A stretch of DNA of 53,816 bases from Bacillus sp. FJAT-27264 (GCF_001682855.1 NZ_MAQW01000030.1:335968-389783), one strand, 5' to 3'. Shown: positions 23,728 to 33,198, counted from the first letter of the stretch. Program-made: numbers and translations. The notes: generated by a model from the letters alone, not told the origin.

Positions 23728-25437
23728 ATGGAATTAAGTATATTGCTGATGATCGTGCAGCTCTTTTTCGCGCTGGTTATCGGCGTTTATTTTTGGAATC
23801 TGCTGCGGGGACAGAAGACCAATAAAACTGCGGTAGACCGAGAGTCGCGAAAAGAGCTGGATAAGCTGCGCAAAATGCGGATGGTGTCGCTGACTAAGCC
23901 GCTATCGGAGAAGACACGTCCGGCCTCTATCGGAGATATTGTCGGGCAGAAGGATGGCCTGCGGGCTTTGAAGGCAGCGCTGTGCAGCGCGAATCCGCAG
24001 CATGTTATCGTTTACGGGCCACCAGGTGTGGGCAAGACGGCCGCAGCGCGTGTAGTGATGGAAGAGGCGAAGAAGAATGTGCTCTCCCCGTTTAAAAATG
24101 ATGCTAAATTCACGGAGATCGATGCTACTACGGCCCGTTTTGATGAACGGGGAATTGCCGATCCGCTGATCGGCTCCGTGCATGACCCTATCTATCAGGG
24201 AGCCGGGGCCATGGGTGTGGCCGGAGTGCCTCAGCCCAAGCCCGGTGCGGTTACGAAGGCGCATGGGGGGATTCTGTTTCTCGACGAGATCGGGGAGCTC
24301 CATCCCATCCAGATGAACAAGCTGCTCAAAGTGCTGGAGGACCGGAAGGTGCTGCTGGAGAGCGCTTATTACAATTCGGAGGACAGTAATACGCCTGCGT
24401 ATATTCATGATATTTTTCAAAACGGCCTTCCGGCCGATTTCCGTCTGGTAGGCGCAACGACGCGCTCGCCAGAGGAAATTCCGCCTGCGCTTCGCTCGCG
24501 CTGCATGGAGATTTATTTCCGGCCGCTGCTGCCGGAGGAGATTGCCGTTATTGCCCGCGATGCGATTCAGAAAATCGGGCTGAAGCCGAGTCCTGAGGCG
24601 GTTACCGTTGTCCAGCAATATGCGACCAACGGGCGGGAAGCCGTCAACATGATCCAGTTGGCGGCCGGCCTTGCGCTGACGGAGCAGCGTGAAACCCTTA
24701 GCGCGGGTGATGTAGAGTGGGTAGCGAGCAGCAGCCAGCTCCCGCTGCGCACTGAGCGCAAGATTCCCACAGCTCCGCAGGTGGGATTGGTCAACGGACT
24801 GGCTGTCTACGGGCCAGGTATGGGCACACTGCTGGAAATTGAAGTGTCGGCGGCACCCGCTACAGGCGGTCAGGGCCGACTGAACATCACTGGCGTTGTC
24901 GATGAAGAAGAGACGCGTGGCGGCTCACGCACGATCCGGCGCAAGAGTATGGCCAAGGGCTCAGTGGAGAATGTCTTGACCGTGCTGCGCACCATGAACC
25001 TGGAGCCGGACCGCTATGACCTGCACGTTAATTTCCCCGGTGGCACACCAATTGATGGACCTTCCGCCGGGGTGGCGATGGCGGTGGCGATTGTCTCGGC
25101 CATCCGGGGGCTGCCCGTGGACAACACGGTGGCGATTACTGGAGAGATTGGGATTCATGGCCGGGTGAAACCGGTGGGTGGCGTTATTGCCAAAGTCGAA
25201 GCTGCCTTCCAGGCTGGAGCCACCACGGTTCTGATTCCCAAGGACAACTGGCAATCCCTGTTCGAGGACCTCTCGCCACTGCGGGTCATTCCCGTGGAGA
25301 CCGTGGAGGAAGTGTTCCGTCATCTCTTTGGCGCATATATCGCCGATGTGAGACTGCCCGCGGTATCCGGCGAGACGTTCTCGGGAGCGCCCTCGCTGCT
25401 CAAAGCAGATGCTTCCGGCGAGAGCGCTAATCTGTAG
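23728..25437 (+). CDS. lonB: ATP-dependent protease LonB
   Basis: A 569-residue membrane-linked Lon-type protease. One N-terminal transmembrane helix (ILLMIVQLFFALVIGVYFW) precedes an AAA+ module with Walker A VIVYGPPGVGKT near 97 and Walker B GGILFLDEIGEL near 183. The C-terminal peptidase domain has the Ser/Lys dyad: Ser in IDGPSAGVAMAV near 443 and Lys in GGVIAKVEAAF near 487. In Bacillus LonB acts in the forespore. AGGGGGATGACCT precedes the ATG. A terminator separates it from lonA. Confidence 0.95.
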   Translation: MELSILLMIVQLFFALVIGVYFWNLLRGQKTNKTAVDRESRKELDKLRKMRMVSLTKPLSEKTRPASIGDIVGQKDGLRALKAALCSANPQHVIVYGPPGVGKTAAARVVMEEAKKNVLSPFKNDAKFTEIDATTARFDERGIADPLIGSVHDPIYQGAGAMGVAGVPQPKPGAVTKAHGGILFLDEIGELHPIQMNKLLKVLEDRKVLLESAYYNSEDSNTPAYIHDIFQNGLPADFRLVGATTRSPEEIPPALRSRCMEIYFRPLLPEEIAVIARDAIQKIGLKPSPEAVTVVQQYATNGREAVNMIQLAAGLALTEQRETLSAGDVEWVASSSQLPLRTERKIPTAPQVGLVNGLAVYGPGMGTLLEIEVSAAPATGGQGRLNITGVVDEEETRGGSRTIRRKSMAKGSVENVLTVLRTMNLEPDRYDLHVNFPGGTPIDGPSAGVAMAVAIVSAIRGLPVDNTVAITGEIGIHGRVKPVGGVIAKVEAAFQAGATTVLIPKDNWQSLFEDLSPLRVIPVETVEEVFRHLFGAYIADVRLPAVSGETFSGAPSLLKADASGESANL

Positions 25438-25507
25438 ATTTTCTTATTTTGCAGATCCAATATCACCGCTATTAGCATGCAAAATAGATTGCAGTACAAA
25501 CATAGCA

Positions 25508-25547
25508 AACACCGGCAGGCCGCATAAAAGCGGCCCGTTGGTGTTTT
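25508..25547 (+). terminator. Terminator between lonB and lonA
   Basis: AACACC (25508-25513) pairs with GGTGTT (25540-25545) and GGCCGC with GCGGCC around ATAAAA, with internal mismatches; TTTT follows. Confidence 0.8.
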
Positions 25548-25567
25548 GATGCGGCTTTTGTTAAAAT
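25538..25567 (+). promoter_or_regulatory. Possible promoter of lonA
   Basis: TTGGTG (25538-25543), 18-bp spacer, TAAAAT (25562-25567). The -35 overlaps the lonB terminator. Moderate match only. Confidence 0.4.
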
Positions 25568-25612
25568 GAATGCATATGACATTACTTGAGAGCCATTGGG
25601 GGTGTGAAAGCG

Positions 25613-27952
25613 ATGATACAGAACAAATCGAAAGGTCGTCGTTTTCCTTTATTGCCGCTTAGAGGCCTTCTTGTGTACCCAAGCATGGTGCTTCACCTGG
25701 ACGTGGGCCGCGAGAAGTCAGTCAAAGCGCTGGAGAAGGCTATGGTTGAAGATAATTTAATCCTCCTTTGTTCTCAGTCAGAAGTGAATATTGAGGAACC
25801 GGGTCAGGAAGATATTTTTCGGGTGGGTACCGTCGCCAACGTAAGGCAGATGCTGAAGCTGCCAAACGGCACGATCCGTGTGCTGGTAGAAGGTGTGGAA
25901 CGGGCCGAAATCATTCATTATACGGATAATGAGGAGTATTATGAAGTGATGGCGCGCGAGCTGCCGGAGGAAGAAGGAGCTGATCAGGAGAGCGATGCCC
26001 TGATGCGCACCGTTCTGAACCAGTTCGAGCACTATATCACACTTTCCAAGAAAGTTACGCCAGAGACGCTTGCTGCGGTATCTGATATTGAGGAGCCGGG
26101 GCGTTTGGCTGACGTGATTACTAGCCATCTGGCGCTGAAGATCAAGGATAAACAGGAGATCCTGGAGACCATTGATGTTCGCAAACGTCTGGAGAAGCTG
26201 CTCGATATTCTCAACAATGAGCGTGAAGTGCTGGAGCTGGAACGCAAGATCAACCAGCGTGTGAAGAAGCAGATGGAGAAGACGCAGAAGGAGTATTACC
26301 TGCGCGAGCAAATGAAAGCGATCCAGAAAGAGCTTGGTGAGAAGGAAGGCCGGGCAGGGGAAGCGGAAGAGCTGCGAGCGCAGATGGAAGAGAAGGATTT
26401 TCCCGAACGTGTCAAAGAGAAGATTGAGAAGGAGATCGACCGTCTGGAGAAAATGCCAGCCAGTTCCGCAGAAGGTGGCGTAATCCGCAACTATGTGGAT
26501 TGGCTGCTTAGCCTCCCATGGAATGACTGGACCGAAGATGATCTCGATATCGTGAAGGCTGAAGAGGTGCTGGATGCCGACCATTATGGTCTGGAGAAGC
26601 CGAAGGAGCGGGTGCTGGAATATCTGGCGGTTCAACAGCTCGTCAAGAAGCTCAAGGGACCGATTCTTTGTCTTGTAGGGCCTCCGGGTGTCGGTAAAAC
26701 ATCGCTGGCCCGCTCGATCGCCCGTTCTCTGAATCGTAAATTCGTCCGCATCTCGCTGGGCGGTGTGCGTGATGAAGCCGAGATTCGCGGTCACCGCCGC
26801 ACGTATGTCGGTGCCATGCCAGGTCGTATCATTCAAGGCATGAAGACAGCCGGCAGTACGAATCCGGTCTTCCTGCTGGATGAAATCGATAAGATGGCAG
26901 CGGATTTCCGCGGCGATCCTTCAGCCGCGCTGCTGGAGGTTCTAGACCCGGAGCAGAACAATACGTTCAGCGATCATTTTGTCGAGCTGCCATTTGACCT
27001 GTCCAACGTCATGTTCGTCACAACAGCCAATGCGGTGCACAACATCCCGCGTCCGCTTCTGGACCGGATGGAGATGCTGTTTATTCCGGGATACACCGAA
27101 CTGGAGAAGCTGCAGATTGCCAGTCGTTATCTCATGCCGAAGCAGAAGAAGAACCATGGGCTGGAAGAAGAGCAGCTGAGCATACCGGAGGAGACCCTGC
27201 TTAAGATTATCCGCGAATATACGCGGGAATCCGGGGTGCGTAACCTGGAGCAGCAGATTGCCGCCTTGTGCCGCAAAGCTGCGAAGCAGCTGGTCTCGGC
27301 AGAGAAGGAAGTTGTAGTTATTCTTGAGGAAGACCTTAAGGATTACTTGGGGACCTCCAAATACCGTTATGGCATGGCCGAGCTAGAGGACCAGATCGGA
27401 ACGGTCACAGGTCTGGCCTGGACCGAGGTTGGCGGAGATACGCTGCTGATTGAGGTGACGGTGGTTCCGGGCGCGGGCAAGCTGATCCTCACCGGACAGC
27501 TAGGGGATGTTATGAAGGAATCGGCGCAAGCCGCTTTCAGTTACACCCGTTCGAAAGCGGTGGAGCTGGGGCTGGAGCCTGATTTTTACGAGAAAAATGA
27601 TATTCACATCCACATCCCGGAAGGTGCTATTCCGAAGGATGGACCATCGGCAGGTATTACAATCGCTACGGCGCTGATCTCTGCGTTGACCAAACGCTAT
27701 GTCTCGAAGGATGTCGCCATGACCGGTGAGATTACGCTGCGCGGCCGTGTACTGCCGATCGGTGGCTTGAAGGAGAAATCTCTTGCGGCTCATCGTGCCG
27801 GGTATAAGAAAATTCTGCTGCCCAAGGACAATGAACGAGATCTGAAGGAAATTCCCGACAGCGTCAAAAAAGATGTAGAGTTCGTGCCGGTGTCCCATAT
27901 GGACCAGGTGCTGCATCATGCGCTTGTCGAGCAACATACAAATCAGCAGTGA
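25613..27952 (+). CDS. lonA: ATP-dependent protease La (LonA)
   Basis: A 779-residue cytosolic Lon. The N-terminal substrate domain starts FPLLPLRGLLVYPSMVLHLD. A coiled-coil (about 190-260, rich in K/E) leads to the AAA+ module with Walker A GPPGVGKTSLAR near 357 and VFLLDEIDKM. The peptidase domain has Ser in KDGPSAGITIATAL near 676 and Lys in GGLKEKSLAAHRAG near 719. It degrades misfolded and regulatory proteins. ATG 25613 is chosen over TTG 25586 because GGGGGTG (25598-25604) is correctly spaced. engB follows after 34 bp without a terminator. Confidence 0.97.
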   Translation: MIQNKSKGRRFPLLPLRGLLVYPSMVLHLDVGREKSVKALEKAMVEDNLILLCSQSEVNIEEPGQEDIFRVGTVANVRQMLKLPNGTIRVLVEGVERAEIIHYTDNEEYYEVMARELPEEEGADQESDALMRTVLNQFEHYITLSKKVTPETLAAVSDIEEPGRLADVITSHLALKIKDKQEILETIDVRKRLEKLLDILNNEREVLELERKINQRVKKQMEKTQKEYYLREQMKAIQKELGEKEGRAGEAEELRAQMEEKDFPERVKEKIEKEIDRLEKMPASSAEGGVIRNYVDWLLSLPWNDWTEDDLDIVKAEEVLDADHYGLEKPKERVLEYLAVQQLVKKLKGPILCLVGPPGVGKTSLARSIARSLNRKFVRISLGGVRDEAEIRGHRRTYVGAMPGRIIQGMKTAGSTNPVFLLDEIDKMAADFRGDPSAALLEVLDPEQNNTFSDHFVELPFDLSNVMFVTTANAVHNIPRPLLDRMEMLFIPGYTELEKLQIASRYLMPKQKKNHGLEEEQLSIPEETLLKIIREYTRESGVRNLEQQIAALCRKAAKQLVSAEKEVVVILEEDLKDYLGTSKYRYGMAELEDQIGTVTGLAWTEVGGDTLLIEVTVVPGAGKLILTGQLGDVMKESAQAAFSYTRSKAVELGLEPDFYEKNDIHIHIPEGAIPKDGPSAGITIATALISALTKRYVSKDVAMTGEITLRGRVLPIGGLKEKSLAAHRAGYKKILLPKDNERDLKEIPDSVKKDVEFVPVSHMDQVLHHALVEQHTNQQ

Positions 27953-27986
27953 GCCACGAAGTAGTGTGCATTAGAAAGGAAGTCCT

Positions 27987-28643
27987 ATGAAAGTTAACAG
28001 TTCCGAATTTATTATCAGTGCCGTCGGCCCTGATCAATACCCAGATGATGCCTTGCCGGAGATTGCTCTGGCAGGGCGTTCCAATGTAGGGAAATCCTCT
28101 TTAATCAATCGTATGATTAACCGCAAGAATCTGGCCCGGACCAGCTCCACCCCGGGTAAGACGCAGCATATGAACTATTACCTTATTAATGAAAACATGT
28201 ATTTTGTGGACTTTCCGGGATACGGGTATGCCAAGGTGTCCAAGACCCAGCGTGCTACCTGGGGCAAAATGGTGGAAAAATATTTAGCCGAACGGGACAC
28301 GCTGAAGCTTGTTCTGCTTATCGTGGATTTGCGCCACCCGCCTACGAGCAATGATAAAATGATGTTCGACTGGCTGAAGCACTATGATATTCCGCTTTGC
28401 GTGGTAGCGACCAAGGCTGATAAAATCCCCAAGACCCGCTGGCCGAAGCATGTCAAAATCATGAAGCAGGAACTCGGCGTACTGCCGGGTGATTTGTTCA
28501 TTCAATTCTCATCGGAAATCGGACTTGGGCGTGAGGAGCTGTGGGCACTGGTCTCCGAGCATATTCAATCTACTGAGCAAGAAGTGGTGGAGGAAGAAGT
28601 CTCCGGTCAAGAGCCGGATGCTAGTGAAGTCTCCGAAGCGTAG
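27987..28643 (+). CDS. engB: Ribosome biogenesis GTPase EngB/YsxC
   Basis: A 218-residue GTPase for 50S subunit assembly. G1 is LAGRSNVGKSSL, G2/switch region TSSTPGKTQHMNYY, G3 DFPGYG, G4 TKAD and G5-like FSSEIG. A short acidic C-terminal tail follows. AAAGGA precedes the ATG. In Bacillus lonA-engB is followed by hemA; here hem genes are absent. Confidence 0.96.
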   Translation: MKVNSSEFIISAVGPDQYPDDALPEIALAGRSNVGKSSLINRMINRKNLARTSSTPGKTQHMNYYLINENMYFVDFPGYGYAKVSKTQRATWGKMVEKYLAERDTLKLVLLIVDLRHPPTSNDKMMFDWLKHYDIPLCVVATKADKIPKTRWPKHVKIMKQELGVLPGDLFIQFSSEIGLGREELWALVSEHIQSTEQEVVEEEVSGQEPDASEVSEA

Positions 28644-28683
28644 AGCGTGCAGAGTAGATGTGGAATGAATCTCGTGTTCATTG

Positions 28684-28689
28684 TATAAT
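28684..28689 (+). promoter_or_regulatory. -10 element before the uncharacterised gene
   Basis: Perfect TATAAT 37 bp before the CDS; the hexamer at 28661-28666 (TGGAAT) is a weak -35 at 17 bp. Confidence 0.45.
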
Positions 28690-28726
28690 CTTGCTAAACA
28701 GTGTTACCAAGAATTGAGGGATTAAG

Positions 28727-29314
28727 ATGGCTCAGCGTCTGGCTACGGAATATGTGAATGCGACTTTGCAAATGACGGAATTTCAGATGAACCAGTTCCT
28801 GCTCTCGGCAGATACCAGTTATATCAGTCACCGTGTCAAAGTGCTCGGCGGCGGAGAACAGGAGATTGTGCTGGAGGAGGCTGGGGGAGAGGAAGTTCAT
28901 TTGTCCTTTGAACGAAAAGGTAGCATTTATGTCGGCAAGTTGTCCTGCAGGGTGGTCAACCCCCATTTGAATAATGCGGTCCGCAAGCTGTTCGTGACCT
29001 ACAAAGGAACAGGAACGGTACACCGAATATACAAAGGCTTCACGATGATGTATTACTATGTGGCTGGCTCTGTCCGCCAAATTTCGGAAATTACGCCTAA
29101 TGGCAGCAAGCTGATCTACCAGCACAAGCATACGGCTGCGGAAATGCTGAAAATATACCATTCCAACCTCGTAGAAGAGGAGATTGCTCGCCTTAGACGG
29201 CAGGTGGATATGCTGCTGGATGCGCGCAATGCCGCGGGATCGTTGTCCCGGATTGCAGAGATTGATGGGGAATTAGGCGCTGCTGCCGCAAGGTTTTTCC
29301 AATTGGAAGCTTAA
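28727..29314 (+). CDS. Uncharacterised 195-residue protein
   Basis: I do not recognise a named family. The N-terminal two thirds look like a mixed alpha/beta soluble domain (EYVNATLQMTEFQMNQFLLS, GKLSCRVVNPHLNNAVRKLF, KGFTMMYYYVAGSVRQI). The C-terminus is a predicted coiled coil (LVEEEIARLRRQVDMLLDAR). There is no signal peptide or membrane helix and no catalytic motif. GAGGGATT precedes the ATG. It has its own -10 element and its own terminator, so it is a single-gene unit between engB and the glycan locus. Confidence 0.7.
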   Translation: MAQRLATEYVNATLQMTEFQMNQFLLSADTSYISHRVKVLGGGEQEIVLEEAGGEEVHLSFERKGSIYVGKLSCRVVNPHLNNAVRKLFVTYKGTGTVHRIYKGFTMMYYYVAGSVRQISEITPNGSKLIYQHKHTAAEMLKIYHSNLVEEEIARLRRQVDMLLDARNAAGSLSRIAEIDGELGAAAARFFQLEA

Positions 29315-29333
29315 TGAAAGAGTTACTGAAAAG

Positions 29334-29369
29334 TACAATCATTTCCAAGTGAAATGGTTGTATTTTTTT
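29334..29369 (+). terminator. Terminator before the glycan locus
   Basis: TACAATCATTTC (29334-29345) pairs with GAAATGGTTGTA (29351-29362) with one mismatch, followed by seven T. Confidence 0.92.
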
Positions 29370-29414
29370 GTCGAAAAACTAAAGATATAGCAAGAAAGGA
29401 CCGATAGAGAACTT

Positions 29415-30197
29415 ATGATAGATATACATTGCCACATCTTACCCTTCCTGGATGACGGAGCTAGTGACTGGGATGCTGCGCTAGCGATGGCGAGTGATGC
29501 CCTGGCAGATGGGATCACCAGTATAGTCGCCACACCACATCATGCCAACGGACAATATATGAATCCTGCAAGTAATACAATGCTAGCTGTGGAGGAGCTG
29601 AATGAGAGACTTCGGCGGGCCGGGAACCCGCTTAACGTTCTTCCGGGCCAGGAAGTCCGTGTCTATAGCGATCTTCTGGCTGATCTGGAGCAGGGCGAGT
29701 TGTTAACTTTGGCAGGCTCTCGTTATCTTCTGCTGGAGATGCCATCCTCACGAATTCCCCGCAATATGGAGGAAGTCTGCCATGAACTGATCATTCAGGG
29801 AATCGTTCCGATTATTGCACATCCGGAGCGTAATGCCGAGGTTGCAGCAGAGCCATCCAAACTGCTAAAACTGACTGAAATAGGTGTACTGGGTCAATTG
29901 ACTGCGCAAAGTCTCGCGGGTACCTTCGGGAGCAAGCTGCAAAAGCTGTCGCTGGAGCTATGCCGTGTGGGGGCTGTACATATGATCGCCTCCGATGCTC
30001 ATGATAGCGTGCACCGACCGTTTGGGCTGAGTGAGGCATACAGGAAACTAGAGGTAGAAATGGGTTTGGAGGTCTGCGACTATTTTCGTGATAATACGCA
30101 GAAGATTGTCATGAATGAGCAGGTATTTCAGCAGGATTTCGTAAAAATACGAACAAAACGTCAGAAATTGTTCGGTTTTTTTTCCCGAAAAGGCTGA
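29415..30197 (+). CDS. PHP-family tyrosine-protein phosphatase (CpsB/YwqE-like)
   Basis: A 260-residue metal-dependent phosphatase. The N-terminal MIDIHCHILPFLDDGASD holds the HxH metal ligands. Further conserved sites are ATPHH, LPGQEVRVY, IAHPERN and IASDAHDS. Family members dephosphorylate the tyrosine cluster of the BY-kinase that controls capsule or EPS export; that kinase is encoded at 33179. The ribosome binding site AAAGGA is about 14 bases before the ATG, wider than usual. It opens the polysaccharide locus. Confidence 0.92.
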   Translation: MIDIHCHILPFLDDGASDWDAALAMASDALADGITSIVATPHHANGQYMNPASNTMLAVEELNERLRRAGNPLNVLPGQEVRVYSDLLADLEQGELLTLAGSRYLLLEMPSSRIPRNMEEVCHELIIQGIVPIIAHPERNAEVAAEPSKLLKLTEIGVLGQLTAQSLAGTFGSKLQKLSLELCRVGAVHMIASDAHDSVHRPFGLSEAYRKLEVEMGLEVCDYFRDNTQKIVMNEQVFQQDFVKIRTKRQKLFGFFSRKG

Positions 30198-30222
30198 CCT
30201 AATGCTCGATTGATGGTAGAAT
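30194..30222 (+). promoter_or_regulatory. Promoter of the SLH protein gene
   Basis: CTGACC (30194-30199), 17-bp spacer, TAGAAT (30217-30222). It overlaps the stop codon of the phosphatase gene and leaves a leader of about 70 bases. Confidence 0.5.
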
Positions 30223-30300
30223 GGTTTTTATTGGGTTGCAGACACCATGATTTTTCCAGTTGTACCAATTAAAAAATACATAAGAAGAGGTGGATGAACA

Positions 30301-32328
30301 GTGACTTTGAAAAAGAAACTGGCAGTATCGACTTTGGCAGTCAGCTTGGCTGCAGCGTCCTTTGCAGGAATTCCGTTTAGCAGCGAGGGGCTGGCTAAGC
30401 AGTTTGGATTTACAGGAGTAGCAGCGGCTTCAGCAGTTACCCAGGATACTGTAAAGGATAAGATCAAGAAACTTTATGCCGAGCTTGATGAGGCAGGAAG
30501 AAAGAACTTGCTCGCCTACCAAACCGAAGCAAGCAGCATTACTACAACTCAATTTGAAAATATCTTCTCTGCATTCCTTAACAATGAGAAACTGGGCCTG
30601 AGCGCAGACAACAAAGACACTCTGTATACAGCATTTGTTGGTGTATCCAGTGTTGTCTACGATGTATATGATGGCGATTATAGCAAACTCAAAGAGATTC
30701 GCACGAATGCCGATAACATCAAGTTGCTGAAAGAAATTGCAGCTAAAGCAGATGTTGCCGATTTAACTTTTGACGATGTAGTAGATTTTATCTTTGGTGA
30801 GAACGGTGTGGAAGCTACACTTCGTAGCCTTGTAAGCAGCAAAACCAAAGAGGAATTGATTGCGATTGCAACGAATCCTACTGGACAGGAAGAACTCTTT
30901 AACGAAGCTATTGCTAAAGTCCTGAACACTAGAACTGGCTCTACCGGTGCAGCAACAGTAAGTCAAGTTGTTTACAACCTTAATATTACTTCTGCTGATG
31001 TTAAAGCAACTTTGAAGACGTTCAATACAGAGATTAAATCTGCTAAACCTGCAGTACAATCACTAGTATTGGCATATATTCGCGCATTTGGACTAGGTAA
31101 TGGTGGACCTGTTGATCCAGGAACTCCTGGAACTAGCAACCCTGGTGGTGGAGACAGCTCCCCGGGTACACCGGCTGTTACAGTCGTTATTAAAGACGGC
31201 GGCGTCTACGATGTATCCAAGCTGGTATCCATTGTTGACGGCAAAGCTACACTGAAACTAGTTGATGCTGATGTGCTCAAAGCAATTGACGCACTTGTAG
31301 CAGGAAATAAAGAAGCTAAAACACTGACCCTGGATCTGGGTACTGTGAATGCTAAGACTGTAGAAGTGCCGCTGTCCAAAGCGATCATCGATGCAGCAAA
31401 AGCTAAAGGTATCGCTAACATTGCAGTAACGTTCAACGGTCTGACTGTGACGATTCCTGTAGGACAATTCGATGCTGCAATTGCGCTGACAGTTTCCAAT
31501 GCTGACGATGCAGTCGTAACTTCCGTAACCAAACTGAAACTGGCTTCCAGCGTATATGAATTCGGATTGACTGTAGACGGTAAAGCCGTAACTACTTTCA
31601 AACAACCGATTACACTGAAGCTGCCATTGAAAAATACTGAAGGTCTGGACAAAGAGCTTCTTTCCGTAACCAAGCTGGTATATAACAGTCTCCAATTCCA
31701 AGGTGGGGTACTTGACGGAGATTACATTGTAGAACCGCGTGATACGTTCTCTTCTTATGCAGTACTTGAGAACAAAGTCTCCTTCAGCGATATTGCAAGT
31801 GTTCAGGCATGGGCTGGAAGACAAATTCAAGTTGTAGCTGCCAAGGGCGCGATTGAAGGCGTAGGCGACGGAAAATTTGCTCCGAAGAGCAACGTGACTC
31901 GCGCTGAATTCGCGAAGATGCTTATCCGTGGCTTGAATCTGGAGAACAGCTCTGCTACCCAATCTTTCAGCGATGTAAGAGCTAACGACTGGTTCGCACC
32001 TTATGTAGCAGTTGCTGCTGAGAAGGGCATTATCAATGGTCGTGGCGATAACAAGTTCGATCCGAATGCAACGATTACCCGTGCTGAGATGGCAACCATG
32101 ATCTCCCGTGCGTTGAAATCTGTGAAGGACATCAAGGACACAGCTTCGCTGTCGGCTCTGAGCGCATTCAGTGATGCTGCCAAGATCAGTTCTACTCTGA
32201 AGGAAGGCGTTGCTTTTGCAGCAAGCCATGATCTGGTCATCGGCAATGCTGGTAAATTCAACCCTAACAATTCAGCTACTCGTGCTGAAGCAGCTGTAAT
32301 TATCTACCGCACTATTAACTTCAAATAA
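30301..32328 (+). CDS. SLH-domain S-layer/cell-surface protein
   Basis: A 675-residue exported protein with a GTG start (GAGGTGG upstream; the ATG at 30294 is in another frame). The signal peptide is KKKLAVSTLAVSLAAASFAG. A helical domain spans about 45-260, then a Pro/Gly linker (PVDPGTPGTSNPGGGDSSPG), a beta-rich domain (about 295-490), and three C-terminal SLH repeats starting near 493, 555 and 622. Each has the FSD...TRAE signature: SNVTRAEFAKML, ATITRAEMATMI and NSATRAEAAVII. SLH repeats bind pyruvylated secondary cell-wall polymer. It has its own promoter but sits between the phosphatase and Wzz-like genes, so it may be linked to the surface glycan. Confidence 0.9.
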   Translation: MTLKKKLAVSTLAVSLAAASFAGIPFSSEGLAKQFGFTGVAAASAVTQDTVKDKIKKLYAELDEAGRKNLLAYQTEASSITTTQFENIFSAFLNNEKLGLSADNKDTLYTAFVGVSSVVYDVYDGDYSKLKEIRTNADNIKLLKEIAAKADVADLTFDDVVDFIFGENGVEATLRSLVSSKTKEELIAIATNPTGQEELFNEAIAKVLNTRTGSTGAATVSQVVYNLNITSADVKATLKTFNTEIKSAKPAVQSLVLAYIRAFGLGNGGPVDPGTPGTSNPGGGDSSPGTPAVTVVIKDGGVYDVSKLVSIVDGKATLKLVDADVLKAIDALVAGNKEAKTLTLDLGTVNAKTVEVPLSKAIIDAAKAKGIANIAVTFNGLTVTIPVGQFDAAIALTVSNADDAVVTSVTKLKLASSVYEFGLTVDGKAVTTFKQPITLKLPLKNTEGLDKELLSVTKLVYNSLQFQGGVLDGDYIVEPRDTFSSYAVLENKVSFSDIASVQAWAGRQIQVVAAKGAIEGVGDGKFAPKSNVTRAEFAKMLIRGLNLENSSATQSFSDVRANDWFAPYVAVAAEKGIINGRGDNKFDPNATITRAEMATMISRALKSVKDIKDTASLSALSAFSDAAKISSTLKEGVAFAASHDLVIGNAGKFNPNNSATRAEAAVIIYRTINFK

Positions 32329-32344
32329 TATAGTAAATTGGAGA

Positions 32345-32372
32345 ACCTCCTTTCATGCAGATGAGAGGAGGT
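32345..32372 (+). promoter_or_regulatory. Hairpin after the SLH gene
   Basis: ACCTCCTTTCAT pairs with ATGAGAGGAGGT with two mismatches. There is no T-run, so it more likely protects the mRNA 3' end or allows partial readthrough into the Wzz-like gene. The AGGAGG in its 3' arm is sequestered. Confidence 0.45.
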
Positions 32373-32415
32373 CCTTCTCTGGGATATTCTAGAAACAACT
32401 TGGAGGTAATTTCAC

Positions 32416-33198
32416 TTGTCATCACAAGAATTGGATCTTCGCGATTATTTCCGGATCGTCAGGAAGAGACTGTGGATGATCGTCAGTATTGTTGTAATCG
32501 TGTGTGCTCTTGCCGGGGTGTACAGCTTGTATATCAAGAAACCGGTGTATGAAGCATCCACCAAAATTATCGTCAACCAGACTCCGACCCAGTCGGCGAT
32601 GACGCAGCTTGATCTTAATCAGATCAATACCAATATTCAACTGATTAATACGTATAAAGAAATTATCAAAACACCGGCTATTCTGGATACCGTTATCAAG
32701 AATTATCCGCAGTTCAACATTACTACCGAAGAGCTTCTAAAAAAGGTTAATGTCAGCTCCGTCAACAATACGCAGGTGATGACACTTGTCGTTCGAGATA
32801 ATTCCTACACACAAGCCGCAGAGATCGTGAATGCCATTTCGCTTGTGTTCAAGCAGGAAATTCCATCGCTATTCAATGTTCAGAACGTATCGATCTTGAA
32901 TGAAGCTAAAGTGAATCCTCCAGTTGAACCTGGACCCGTCGAACCCAATGTGTTGTTGAATATCGCCATCGCTTTTGTAGTGTCGTTGATGATTGGATTA
33001 GGCATCGCCTTCCTACTCGAATACATGGACGATACCATCAAGACGGAAGCGGATATTGAGAAATATCTGGGTCTGCCTACGATCGCGATGATTACAAGAG
33101 TGGGACAAGAGAATGGTGCCAAGCCCACTTCAAGACAGGCTCAAGCCCAAACTTCTGGAAAGGCAGGGGACCTTGAACATGTCACAGTCACCAAATAA
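32416..33198 (+). CDS. Wzz/YveK-type tyrosine-kinase modulator
   Basis: A 260-residue membrane protein with a TTG start (GGAGGT eight bases upstream). The first helix is at about 16-35 (LWMIVSIVVIVCALAGVYSLY), an extracellular domain follows (YEASTKIIVNQTP, LNQINTNIQLINTYKEII) and the second helix lies at about 178-200 after a Pro-rich stretch (PPVEPGPVEPN). The cytosolic tail would touch and activate the BY-kinase encoded next. It sets chain length and export of the polysaccharide. Its end overlaps the kinase start region by 20 bp. Confidence 0.93.
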   Translation: MSSQELDLRDYFRIVRKRLWMIVSIVVIVCALAGVYSLYIKKPVYEASTKIIVNQTPTQSAMTQLDLNQINTNIQLINTYKEIIKTPAILDTVIKNYPQFNITTEELLKKVNVSSVNNTQVMTLVVRDNSYTQAAEIVNAISLVFKQEIPSLFNVQNVSILNEAKVNPPVEPGPVEPNVLLNIAIAFVVSLMIGLGIAFLLEYMDDTIKTEADIEKYLGLPTIAMITRVGQENGAKPTSRQAQAQTSGKAGDLEHVTVTK

